Shown here: positions 44,420 to 53,410 of the stretch, piece by piece
Numbering within the stretch: the stretch's first letter is position 1
How the letters are laid out: every line of letters starts with the position of its first letter
NCBI GenBank assembly: GCA_029239755.1
Contig: JARBUI010000004.1
Coordinates: forward strand, 1 to 64,000
Direction of reading: 5' to 3'
Length of the DNA stretch: 64,000 nt
Source: Clostridia bacterium
GTDB lineage: Bacteria > Bacillota > Clostridia > Lachnospirales > Cellulosilyticaceae
Made by a program: the position numbers and the translations under genes
Notes under the pieces: generated by a model
The model's database searches: none
What the model saw: only the letters and a program-made list of their open reading frames with translations
Told to the model about the DNA's origin: nothing

Positions 44420-46231
44420 GTGCTTATTAAATCAAAAAGCAGGAGTTTTAAATATAAGCTTATTTTTTCTTTTGTGGTTGTTTCGATCATTCCTATATTG
44501 TTGATGCAGGCTATCGCCTATTATAATATTACTTCAACAATGAGAGAAAATACTAAACAGCTAATGAATATGAATCTTATCCAAACAAGCAAAAGCCTTG
44601 ATGCGACGCTATCCGTTTATGACAATCTTCTTTATCAGCTCTATACTAACGATGACATTGTTAAGCTTGTGGAAGATGTTAATAAAGAAAAGGATATTGC
44701 GGTAAAATTTAATCAGTTGCGAAGACTTTTACATAGTTTTTCTAATGCAAAGGATGGCATAAAATCCATTACAATTATCACACCAAATGGAAAAACAATT
44801 TATTATGATAAGATAACTGCGTCAACACTTAAAAGTTCATGGCTTGATAAAGGTGTATATCATAAACAAGATATTTATAATAAGGTAAGCAGTACGAACA
44901 ATACAACTATCCTGCCTACTCAGTTTGCAGCGGAACTCGGAGGCCAGAGGTATTATCTTTTTCATATAGGTCACCGCATCATTGATTATATGGATATTAA
45001 TAAAGATGTCGGAGTTATTATGATTAGTATAGACGAAGAAGTTATTAATGAAGTTTGTAATGACAATAAGAGAAGTGCAGTAAATGAAAAAGTCAGCAGC
45101 GTAAACTTTATTTTAGATAAAGAAAATAATATGATTACCTTTACGGATAAGGATTTAATAGGAAAAAATATCAACGAGTACCTGGATGAAAAAGAAGAGA
45201 CTCTTGATAACAGATATATTGATTTGGTGAAAAGAACAAATAAGACAGATTATGAGTCTGCTATTGTTAATACTTTGTTTGACCATGTAACAGGCTGGAC
45301 CATTGTTAATGTAGCTGATCAAAAATATTTATTTGAGAAAATATATTCCCAGCAAAGGATGACAGTTGTAGTAGGACTCCTTGCTATTTTTGTACTTATT
45401 GGCATTATTATTTATATAACCAATAGACTTTCAGGCTCTGTTGGCCGTGTGCTTAATGCTATGAAAATCGTGGAGCAGGGTGAGTTATCTGCCAGAGTTG
45501 AAGTCGATGACAGTATTCCTCAGGAAATACTTATGATAGCTGTTAGATTTAATAAGATGATTAGTAGACTTCAGGAATTAATGGAACAAGTAAAAGCGGC
45601 TACGTTTAAACAAAAAGAAGCGGAAATCCGGGCACTTGAAGCACAAATCAATCCTCACTTTTTATACAATACCCTAGATTGCATTAATTGGATGGCGATC
45701 GATCATAATGAATATGAAGTGAGTAATATGATTAATTCTCTTGCGAAAATACTAAGATACAGTATTGATAAGAGCAATACTATGGTCTATATGCATGAAG
45801 AAATAGATTGGCTTAAACAATATATTTATTTGCAGCAAACACGCATGAAATATACTTTCGAGGTTGAGATTGATGTAGATGAAGAGGTATTATATTGTAG
45901 GATCCACAAGCTGTTATTTCAGCCATTTGTAGAGAACTCAATTATCCATGGCTTTGAAAGAATAAAACGCGGAGGCGTTTTAACAGTAGGGGTTAAAGAT
46001 AATGACAAAAACATATTAGTTAATCTTGCTGATAATGGAAAGGGTATGCCGCAGCATACAGTAAATCGACTTAACAGTAAGCTGCAGTCAATTGAAAATG
46101 AAGACAGTCATATTGGTATTGAAAACGTGAAAGAACGGCTGAATATGTATTATGGTTCTGATGCAGATGTAAAAATAGAAAGTATTGAAGGCATTGGCAC
46201 AACAGTATATATAGAAATACCAAAACTATAA
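44420..46231 (+). CDS. YesM-type sensor histidine kinase
   Basis: About 603 residues. N-terminal helix, a roughly 270-residue extracellular Cache-like sensor, a second helix (VVGLLAIFVLIGIIIYITN), HAMP (VLNAMKIVEQGELSARVEV), then the His_kinase domain with phosphorylated His in AQINPHFLYNTLDCINW and the ATPase motifs NSIIHGF, DNGKGMP and HIGIENVKERL. The track ATG (44396) overlaps the Shine-Dalgarno AAGGAG; GTG 44420 is preferred. It is paired with a YesN-type regulator 32 nt downstream and is likely to sense an oligosaccharide that induces the ABC/GH31 genes. Confidence 0.9.
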   Translation: MLIKSKSRSFKYKLIFSFVVVSIIPILLMQAIAYYNITSTMRENTKQLMNMNLIQTSKSLDATLSVYDNLLYQLYTNDDIVKLVEDVNKEKDIAVKFNQLRRLLHSFSNAKDGIKSITIITPNGKTIYYDKITASTLKSSWLDKGVYHKQDIYNKVSSTNNTTILPTQFAAELGGQRYYLFHIGHRIIDYMDINKDVGVIMISIDEEVINEVCNDNKRSAVNEKVSSVNFILDKENNMITFTDKDLIGKNINEYLDEKEETLDNRYIDLVKRTNKTDYESAIVNTLFDHVTGWTIVNVADQKYLFEKIYSQQRMTVVVGLLAIFVLIGIIIYITNRLSGSVGRVLNAMKIVEQGELSARVEVDDSIPQEILMIAVRFNKMISRLQELMEQVKAATFKQKEAEIRALEAQINPHFLYNTLDCINWMAIDHNEYEVSNMINSLAKILRYSIDKSNTMVYMHEEIDWLKQYIYLQQTRMKYTFEVEIDVDEEVLYCRIHKLLFQPFVENSIIHGFERIKRGGVLTVGVKDNDKNILVNLADNGKGMPQHTVNRLNSKLQSIENEDSHIGIENVKERLNMYYGSDADVKIESIEGIGTTVYIEIPKL

Positions 46232-46263
46232 AAAGAGTAAACATACAGTGAACGGGGGAAATT

Positions 46264-47808
46264 ATGAAGATCATTATCGTTGAAGATGAGATAAGAATTA
46301 GAGAAGGGATTATAAAACTTATCAATAGACTAGATAAAGATTATATAGTTATTGGAGAAGCCGATAATGGACAAGAAGGACTTGAACTTATTACAAGGCT
46401 GAGACCAGATCTTATTATTAGTGATATTAAGATGCCCCTAATGGATGGCATGGAAATGCTGCAGGAGTTAGTGAGTAGAGGGATTAAGCATAAGACCATT
46501 TTATTAAGTGCCTATTCGGAATTTGCATATGCCCAGCATGCCATTAAACTAGGTGTTAAAGAGTATTTACTTAAACCTATTTCGGTAGGGGATTTTGAGC
46601 AATCTTTAAGTAACATAGAAAGTGAGCTCAGGGAAGAGAAAATCTCACATTTTGAATACACCAAAGCAGTGGGATCTCTTGAAAGTATTTTATATAATAT
46701 TTTGCTTAGCAGTATGCAGGTAAATGAAGAAGTCAGTACCTATCTCTATCAAAATTGTCAGCTGGATATAGAGGGAGAATTTGGCTTGATAGTATTTTAC
46801 CTTGGGGGGAAGTATGATGAAGATAAATTTAAAGTAAGAAATATGTTAGACAAGAAACTTAATGAGAAGCATAACACAAGATATTGTATCTTCGAACTTC
46901 CTAAGAAGAATGCACTGGTGGTAGTTTTATTTAACTTTATCAATGTGCAGCAAATTGAAAGATGGGCACAAAACACACTGCTTTTAGACATGTGCCAGCT
47001 TACAAGAAGAGGAACTGTATGCGGCTGGATAGTATTTCAGTCTCTCGCTAAAATGAAAGAAAGCTTGGACATGCTGCAGAATGAACTGCATTGGGCCATT
47101 GTTTTAGGAGAAGATGTCATGATTTCATATCCTAAAATTACTCATGTGAAAACAGCTGCTTTTCAATATCCAATTTCAATTGAAAGTCGTATGAAATCAG
47201 CGTTATGTAAGTTTGATTATGAAGAGCTTAAAATAATTTACAATGAATTTTTTGCTTATTGTAAAAAGGATCTTTATCTCCCATCTGCAATAAAAGAGGC
47301 ATTCACTCGTCTGTCGTGGAGTATTATGAGTACGATAAGAGAAATAGACTATCATATTTATGAGAATCTGAAACAACAAGAAATATTAGAGAGCATTTCG
47401 AATGCTATAGTATGGGATGAACTTAAAGATGCACTTTGGAAGCTGCTTGAAAATGTTGAAAAGACCACGCGTACGAAGCAAGAGGCGACTAGCCTTGTCG
47501 TTATAAAAGCTAAAAGTCTCATAGATGAATTTTATAAGGATGGTATAACATTAGAGGAAATTGCGGTAAAACTTAAGATTACGCCAGAATACCTAGGAAC
47601 CTTATTTCATAAGGAATTAGGTATAAGCTTTAGCATCTATATTAAAAATTACCGTATGCAGAAAGCAAAAGAAATGCTTATTGGAACTGAACTAAAGCTT
47701 TATGAGATTGCTGATTTGCTCGGATATAACGACTCCAAATATTTTGCTAGGGTATTTAAAGAAGAAACAGGGCAGTCGCCGGCAGAATATAGAAAACTGA
47801 ATAAATAA
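46264..47808 (+). CDS. YesN-type response regulator with AraC DNA-binding domain
   Basis: 514 residues: receiver domain (phospho-Asp in DLIISDIKMPLMDG; Lys in YLLKPIS), a long linker of about 270 residues, and a C-terminal double helix-turn-helix of the AraC type (TLEEIAVKLKITPEYLGTLFHKELGISF; YEIADLLGYNDSKYFARVFKEETGQSPAEYRK). It probably activates the downstream carbohydrate ABC transporter operon. GGGGGAAA precedes the ATG. Confidence 0.92.
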   Translation: MKIIIVEDEIRIREGIIKLINRLDKDYIVIGEADNGQEGLELITRLRPDLIISDIKMPLMDGMEMLQELVSRGIKHKTILLSAYSEFAYAQHAIKLGVKEYLLKPISVGDFEQSLSNIESELREEKISHFEYTKAVGSLESILYNILLSSMQVNEEVSTYLYQNCQLDIEGEFGLIVFYLGGKYDEDKFKVRNMLDKKLNEKHNTRYCIFELPKKNALVVVLFNFINVQQIERWAQNTLLLDMCQLTRRGTVCGWIVFQSLAKMKESLDMLQNELHWAIVLGEDVMISYPKITHVKTAAFQYPISIESRMKSALCKFDYEELKIIYNEFFAYCKKDLYLPSAIKEAFTRLSWSIMSTIREIDYHIYENLKQQEILESISNAIVWDELKDALWKLLENVEKTTRTKQEATSLVVIKAKSLIDEFYKDGITLEEIAVKLKITPEYLGTLFHKELGISFSIYIKNYRMQKAKEMLIGTELKLYEIADLLGYNDSKYFARVFKEETGQSPAEYRKLNK

Positions 47809-47816
47809 AATTCACC

Positions 47817-47850
47817 ATCGCATAAAACCAAAAGTTTATGCGATTTATTT
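47817..47850 (+). terminator. Terminator after the two-component genes
   Basis: ATCGCATAAA pairs with TTTATGCGAT followed by TTATTTAT. A further small dyad AGGATA-GT-TATCCT with a T run sits at 47861-47877. Confidence 0.65.
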
Positions 47851-47988
47851 ATATTACTTTAGGATAGTTATCCTTTTTAAGATAATTCGCCTTATGTAAG
47901 GGATTAAACAATTATATAATGAGTACAACAAAGCATAGCAGTAAAACATCACTTCTTGAACTTAACAAATCAAATGGAGGGGAAAAAT

Positions 47989-49266
47989 ATGAAAAAATAT
48001 TTATCAATGATGATGGCAGGTATGATGACTATAAGCCTGCTTGCAGGTTGCGGAAGTCCTAAAAATGAGACGAAAAGTGCGGAACCTGCTGTAGCAGCAA
48101 CTGAAGAAACAAAGGGAGAGACAGCCGCAGAGGGAGAGAAAAAAGATGTAACGTTGTGGTATTACTGGGAGACTGAAAAGCATCAAACTGTTCTCAACAA
48201 TCTTATTAAAGAGTTCAATAGTTCACAGGATAATATTGAAGTCAAAGCAGAATATATACCATTTGCAGACTTCAAGAAGAGACTTTCTATTGGCGTTGCC
48301 GCACAGGACTTAGGAGACATCGTTATTATTGATGGACCGGATCATGCATCTTATGCATCAATGGGAATTTTCGCAGACCTTACAGATAAATTAGGCGATT
48401 GGGATGGCCTCGCACAATATTATGAAGGACCATTAAATTCTTGTAAACTCGATGATAAACTTTACGGTATTCCATTTGGCAGTAACTGTTTAGCGTTATA
48501 TTATAACGAGGATATGCTGAAGGCAGCAGGCTGCAGTGTACCAACAACTTGGGATGAATTAAAAGATGTTGCCGCTAAGACAACTAAAGATGGGGTAACA
48601 GGTCTTGGAATCAGTGCGCCTCAAAATGAAGAAGGCACTTTCCAATTTATGCCATGGTTATGGTCGACAGGAGCTTCTTCATTTGAAATAAATGGTGAAG
48701 GCGGTGTTAAAGCTCTTACACTGATACAAGATCTTGTAAAGGCAGGTTCAATGAATAAAGAGATCATCAATTGGACACAAGGGGACGTAATGAATCAGTT
48801 TATTTCTGGAAACCTTGCAATGATGATTAACGGACCATGGCAAGTACCAACAATGAGAGAACAAGCGCCAGATCTTAAATGGAACGTTGCTTTAATTCCA
48901 AAAGATGCTGACTATGCTACCGTTCTTGGCGGCGAAAACTTTGGTATCATCAATGGAGAAAGAGTTGATGAATCCCTTGAATTTATTAAGTTCGCAACTG
49001 ATCCAGAAAGAATTAAAACATATATCAATGAATTTGGTTATATCTCAGGCCGCAAAGACGTTGCTGAAACACAATTTACAGATGATCAGATTATGAAAAC
49101 ATTTGCTGATGCTATGCAATATGCAAAACCAAGGGGGCCACATGAAAACTGGCCAAAGATTTCAGATGCACTTTCAATGGCGCTTGCTGAGACTATTACT
49201 GAAACCAGTGATGCAAAGACAGCAGCTGATAAAGCACAAAGTACAATTGATGGTCTTGTAAAATAG
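47989..49266 (+). CDS. Carbohydrate ABC transporter substrate-binding lipoprotein (family 1)
   Basis: About 425 residues: lipobox LLAGC (Cys ~20), an acidic Ala/Glu-rich linker and a MalE-like binding fold (VTLWYYWETEKHQTVLNNLIKEFN, GDIVIIDGPDHASYASMGIFADL, YGIPFGSNCLALYYNEDMLKAAG, VPTTWDELKDVAAKT, GNLAMMINGPW). Oligosaccharide or glycoside ligand likely. The track start 47956 precedes the Shine-Dalgarno GGAGGGG; ATG 47989 is used. Confidence 0.92.
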   Translation: MKKYLSMMMAGMMTISLLAGCGSPKNETKSAEPAVAATEETKGETAAEGEKKDVTLWYYWETEKHQTVLNNLIKEFNSSQDNIEVKAEYIPFADFKKRLSIGVAAQDLGDIVIIDGPDHASYASMGIFADLTDKLGDWDGLAQYYEGPLNSCKLDDKLYGIPFGSNCLALYYNEDMLKAAGCSVPTTWDELKDVAAKTTKDGVTGLGISAPQNEEGTFQFMPWLWSTGASSFEINGEGGVKALTLIQDLVKAGSMNKEIINWTQGDVMNQFISGNLAMMINGPWQVPTMREQAPDLKWNVALIPKDADYATVLGGENFGIINGERVDESLEFIKFATDPERIKTYINEFGYISGRKDVAETQFTDDQIMKTFADAMQYAKPRGPHENWPKISDALSMALAETITETSDAKTAADKAQSTIDGLVK

Positions 49267-49285
49267 AAATACTGTCTGGATGTTA

Positions 49286-49320
49286 TTTAGGAGTACATGT
49301 AATAAACATGTACTCCTAAA
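49286..49320 (+). repeat. Perfect stem-loop between binding protein and permease genes
   Basis: TTTAGGAGTACATGT and ACATGTACTCCTAAA form a perfect 15-bp stem with an AATAA loop and no T tract. It is likely an mRNA-stabilising or attenuating hairpin that raises binding-protein level. Confidence 0.7.
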
Positions 49321-49386
49321 AATTAGAAAAGTATTTTAATATAAAATTGCATGATTGATGACTGCAACTATTGGAGGTGTTTGACA

Positions 49387-50286
49387 TTGAAAAAAATCAA
49401 GGAATTTTTCCAGCATGATAATATAGGCTATTTGTTTGTAATGCCGGCACTTATTTATATGTTGGTATTTAACGGCTATCCTATCATTAGAAATATTATC
49501 TTGAGCTTTCAGGATGTTACTGTAAAGACAATTAATTTGGCACATAAGCAGTTTATAGGATTTGAAAACTATATCACTTTATTTAAAGATCCTGTTCTTA
49601 GTAAGTCTATTATAAATACGCTTCTTTTTACTATATGCTGTCTTATCGTTCAATTTTTGATAGGTTTTGCATTAGCGTTACTATTTAACAATAAGTTTTC
49701 TGTAGCTAAGCCTATTAGAGGAATCTTGATGATTCCCTGGATGATCCCGATTACGATTACTGCTTTAATTTTTAGATTTATGTTTGCATCAAATGTAGGG
49801 ATTGTCAATGAAGCACTGCAGCTTTTGGGGGTTATAGATAAACCAATAGATTGGCTCCTGCAGCCAGGAACTGCAATGTTTGCATTAGTTGCGGCTAATG
49901 TATGGATAGGGATCCCTTTCAACATGATTTTGTTAACCACAGGACTTACGACTATTTCAGAAGAGTTATATGAAAGTGCATCTATTGATGGAGCGAGCCG
50001 ATATCAGAAGTTTAGTTATATTACGCTGCCGCTGCTGCGGCCTGCTATAGAAAATGTTCTTATTCTAGGCTTTATCTATACTTTTAAGGTATTTGATTTG
50101 GTTTATGTTATGACAAACGGTGGGCCTGTTAATGCAACACAAGTACTTTCGACCTATTCTTATAAACTATCTTTTGAACTTTTTGAGTATAGTCAGGGGG
50201 CAACAGTTGCTAATATTTTATTTGTTATATTATTTATAGTCAGTCTCTTATATCTTAAATTTACATACCAAGAGGAGGAAGCATAA
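49387..50286 (+). CDS. Carbohydrate ABC transporter permease (MalF-like)
   Basis: About 299 residues, six hydrophobic helices. FNGYPIIRNIILSFQD near the N-terminus and the EAA-type coupling motif EELYESASIDGASRYQKFSYITLPLLRP are typical of the MalF-like subunit. The track start 49351 is upstream of GGAGGTG; TTG 49387, 7 nt after it, is preferred. The stop overlaps the next start by 1 nt. Confidence 0.92.
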   Translation: MKKIKEFFQHDNIGYLFVMPALIYMLVFNGYPIIRNIILSFQDVTVKTINLAHKQFIGFENYITLFKDPVLSKSIINTLLFTICCLIVQFLIGFALALLFNNKFSVAKPIRGILMIPWMIPITITALIFRFMFASNVGIVNEALQLLGVIDKPIDWLLQPGTAMFALVAANVWIGIPFNMILLTTGLTTISEELYESASIDGASRYQKFSYITLPLLRPAIENVLILGFIYTFKVFDLVYVMTNGGPVNATQVLSTYSYKLSFELFEYSQGATVANILFVILFIVSLLYLKFTYQEEEA

Positions 50287-51137
50287 TGATGAAAGAAGGA
50301 AATTCTGTACTATCTAAGAAAAACATCGTACTTTGCACAGCTGCAATTGCTATATTGATTATTTTGCTTTTTCCGCTTTACTGGATCGTTGTAACATCTT
50401 TTAAATTCGAGAAAGAAATCTTCATGTCTCCCCCAACCCTTTTCCCACAAGCAATTAATACAGCCTCTTATTATGCGCAGCTTGAAAGTGGAGACTTCAA
50501 TATGTTTCGAGCGTTTGGAAACAGTGCCATTATTTCTGTAACAACAATGATTATTGCTATAGTGCTTGCGGTTCCGGCATCTTATGGTCTTGCCAGATAT
50601 AAGTTTAAAGGTAAGAAGCTTATTATACTTAGTTTTTTAGTGACACAAATGCTGCCTGTCTCTGTAGCTTTAACACCGTTATTTATTTTATTTAAAAATA
50701 TGAAAGTCATTAATACACTTGTTGCACCTATTTTGGCTGATGCGACTATTGGGATACCCTTTTCAATTTTAATATTACGTACCTACTTTGAATCTATCCC
50801 TAAAGAACTGGACGAAGCTGCACGGATAGATGGCTGTAATCGATTTGAAACTTTTATAAGAATTTTTGTACCTATTGCTTTCCCGGGGGTTATTGTTTGT
50901 GGTGTCTTTTCATTTTTGTATGCATGGGGAGATCTAGCATATGCCCTCACCTTTATTGGTAAACAAACTCTAAGGCCTATTACGGCAGGCATCTTTAATT
51001 TTATGGGTCAATATGGAACGAAATGGAGTTACATTTGTGCATTTGGAGTAGTTACAATTATTCCGGTTGTATTAATCTTTATATTCATGCAGAAATATAT
51101 TATCAGCGGATTAACAGCCGGAGCTGTAAAAGGATAG
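50286..51137 (+). CDS. Carbohydrate ABC transporter permease (MalG-like)
   Basis: 283 residues, six helices, MalG-like, with coupling motif KELDEAARIDGCNRFETFIRIFVPIAFPG. It forms the channel with the preceding subunit. No ATPase is encoded here; such CUT1 importers usually share a general MsmX-type ATPase encoded elsewhere. AGGAGG precedes adjacent ATG codons at 50286 and 50289. Confidence 0.92.
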   Translation: MMKEGNSVLSKKNIVLCTAAIAILIILLFPLYWIVVTSFKFEKEIFMSPPTLFPQAINTASYYAQLESGDFNMFRAFGNSAIISVTTMIIAIVLAVPASYGLARYKFKGKKLIILSFLVTQMLPVSVALTPLFILFKNMKVINTLVAPILADATIGIPFSILILRTYFESIPKELDEAARIDGCNRFETFIRIFVPIAFPGVIVCGVFSFLYAWGDLAYALTFIGKQTLRPITAGIFNFMGQYGTKWSYICAFGVVTIIPVVLIFIFMQKYIISGLTAGAVKG

Positions 51138-51161
51138 ATTAAGCTGAGGAGGAGAAGTCAG

Positions 51162-53219
51162 ATGAATAGATTATTTAAAATGGATAACGGAAAATTGCTT
51201 TGGGAATATGACAGTGAAAAGGTACGTATAGAAGCTTGGGGAGAAAATGGTTTAAGAGTGAGAGTAACCAAGAATATGGCCTTTGATGAAACTCAAAACT
51301 GGGCACTGTTAAATGCAGATCAAAATTTAATGATTCCTGAAATACATATTCATGACACTAATGCAGTTATTAGAAATGGCAAGATAAAAGCAGTCGTGTC
51401 TAATAACGGCAAAATCACATTCTTCAATCAAAAAGATGAGGTCCTCCTTGAAGAATATATGCGTACCAGGGTGCTTGAAGACTTTAAGGAAGAAACAACA
51501 ATAGGAGAAAACTTAAATCCTGAGTTTTGCAGTGCGCTTATGGTTACTGCAAGAGAATTTAAACCAATTTTAGGAGGAGACTATGCTTTAACTATGCGTT
51601 TTGAATCTCACAAGGATGAAAAACTGTATGGAATGGGACAATACCAGCAAGAATTTTTAAATCTAAAAGGCTGTACGCTGGAACTTGCGCAGCGTAATTC
51701 TCAGGCGAGTGTACCCTTTTTAATGTCAAATGTAGGCTATGGATTCTTATGGAATAACCCGGCTATAGGGGAAGTTAACTTTTCAAAAAACGTAACACAG
51801 TGGAAAGCTCATACGACTAAAGAGTTAGATTATTGGATTACAGCTGGGGATACACCTGATGAAATTGAGCAGGCTTATGCGAGTGTAACAGGCAAGGTGC
51901 CTATGATGCCAGATTATGCCATGGGCTTTTGGCAGTGCAAACTGCGTTATCGTACCCAAGAGGAACTTTTAAATGTTGCAAGGGAGTATAAAAAAAGAAA
52001 CTTACCACTGTCGGTTATTGTCATAGACTATTTCCATTGGACTAATCAAGGGGATTGGAAATTTGACAAGGAGTACTGGCCGGATGTAGAAGGTATGGTT
52101 GAAGAACTTAAGGAAATGGGCATAGAACTTATGGTTTCAATTTGGCCAACAGTTGAGGCCAGATCTGAAAATTATCAGGAAATGATCCAAAAAGGGCTCC
52201 TTATTAGAACGGAAAGAGGCATACGCCCGCAATTCTTATATAAGGGAAATAGTGCTATTATTGATGCCACTAATCCTCATACAAGAGAATATGTTTGGAG
52301 TAAGGTTAAAAAGAATTATTACGACAAAGGCATTAAAACCTTTTGGCTGGATGAAGCGGAACCGGAGTATGAGGCTTATGATTTTGATAATTATAGATAT
52401 TATCTTGGGCCTAATGTGCAAATTGGAAATATTTATCCCTCTAAGTATGCACAGATGCTTTATGAAGGCATGGAAAAAGAAGGTCAGGAAAATATTATTA
52501 ATTTATTAAGATGTGCATGGGCAGGAAGCCAGCGCTATGGTGCGCTGGTATGGTCAGGAGATATTCACTCAAGCTTCCGCTCTATGCGTAATCAGCTGGC
52601 AGCAGGGCTTAACATGGGCATTGCAGGTATTCCGTGGTGGACTACAGATATAGGAGGGTTCCATGGAGGAGATCCTAATGATGAAAGCTTTAGAGAGTGC
52701 TTTGTCAGATGGTTTGAGTATGCAACCTTTTGTCCTGTCATGAGACTCCATGGCTTTAGAGAACCTATTACCCCTCCGGTGGCCCCAGATAAATTAGGCG
52801 GAGGACTCTGTGAAACAGGAGCAGATAATGAAATATGGAGTTATGGTGAAGAAGCTTATCCCATACTTACAAAGTTTTTACTTTTGCGTGAAAGAATGAA
52901 GCCGTATATCAAAGAACAAATGAAGAAAGCTCATGAAAAAGGGATACCGCCTATGAGACCTCTGTTTTATGATTTCCCAGAAGATAAGAAGGCGTGGGAA
53001 ATTGAAGATGAATACTTATTTGGATCAGGTATTTTAGTTGCTCCGGTTTTGTATGAAGGAGCAGCTTCGAGAAAAGTATATTTACCAACAGGGGCCAAAT
53101 GGACGCATGCCTTTACGAAAGAGACTTTTGAAGGTGGAAGCAGTATAGAATGTAAGACGACACTAGATACTATACCGGTATTTATAAAAGATGATAGTGA
53201 GTTTTTGGGAATTTTTTAA
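51162..53219 (+). CDS. GH31 family alpha-glycosidase, probable alpha-xylosidase/alpha-glucosidase
   Basis: A 685-residue cytoplasmic enzyme (no signal peptide). An N-terminal beta-sandwich (residues ~1-230; GMGQYQQEFLNLKG) precedes the TIM barrel. The nucleophile Asp is in TFWLDEAEPEYEAYD and the acid/base Asp in ALVWSGDIHSSFRSM. PDYAMGFWQCKLRYRTQEELL and GIPWWTTDIGGFHGG are strong GH31 motifs. The WLDEAEPE form resembles alpha-xylosidase-like members, which suggests xyloglucan or isoprimeverose-type substrates, but the exact linkage is unproven. Last gene of the ABC operon, so it acts on the imported oligosaccharide. Confidence 0.9.
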   Translation: MNRLFKMDNGKLLWEYDSEKVRIEAWGENGLRVRVTKNMAFDETQNWALLNADQNLMIPEIHIHDTNAVIRNGKIKAVVSNNGKITFFNQKDEVLLEEYMRTRVLEDFKEETTIGENLNPEFCSALMVTAREFKPILGGDYALTMRFESHKDEKLYGMGQYQQEFLNLKGCTLELAQRNSQASVPFLMSNVGYGFLWNNPAIGEVNFSKNVTQWKAHTTKELDYWITAGDTPDEIEQAYASVTGKVPMMPDYAMGFWQCKLRYRTQEELLNVAREYKKRNLPLSVIVIDYFHWTNQGDWKFDKEYWPDVEGMVEELKEMGIELMVSIWPTVEARSENYQEMIQKGLLIRTERGIRPQFLYKGNSAIIDATNPHTREYVWSKVKKNYYDKGIKTFWLDEAEPEYEAYDFDNYRYYLGPNVQIGNIYPSKYAQMLYEGMEKEGQENIINLLRCAWAGSQRYGALVWSGDIHSSFRSMRNQLAAGLNMGIAGIPWWTTDIGGFHGGDPNDESFRECFVRWFEYATFCPVMRLHGFREPITPPVAPDKLGGGLCETGADNEIWSYGEEAYPILTKFLLLRERMKPYIKEQMKKAHEKGIPPMRPLFYDFPEDKKAWEIEDEYLFGSGILVAPVLYEGAASRKVYLPTGAKWTHAFTKETFEGGSSIECKTTLDTIPVFIKDDSEFLGIF

Positions 53220-53234
53220 TTTGATAAGCAAATT

Positions 53235-53276
53235 AAAAAGATGACTTCTGTATGACATGGCAGAAGTCATCTTTTT
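53235..53276 (+). terminator. Terminator after the GH31 gene
   Basis: AAAAAGATGACTTCTG pairs perfectly with CAGAAGTCATCTTTTT over a 10-nt loop, followed by T residues. Confidence 0.9.
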
Positions 53277-53410
53277 TAGTTTAAAAAGCAATCTATGGAG
53301 TTGCTGAAGTACTATATGACGCCGTTTTAAGTATTGGAAGGAGAAGGCAATAGAAAGAGTAAGAAATACATGATATAATTTTGTTATTAAATGGATGAGG
53401 AGTAAATATT

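Noticed and set aside
47861-47877. AGGATA-GT-TATCCT dyad as a YesN operator
   Set aside because: It is followed by a T run and lies right after another hairpin, so it looks more like part of a terminator region; YesN-type sites are usually direct repeats.
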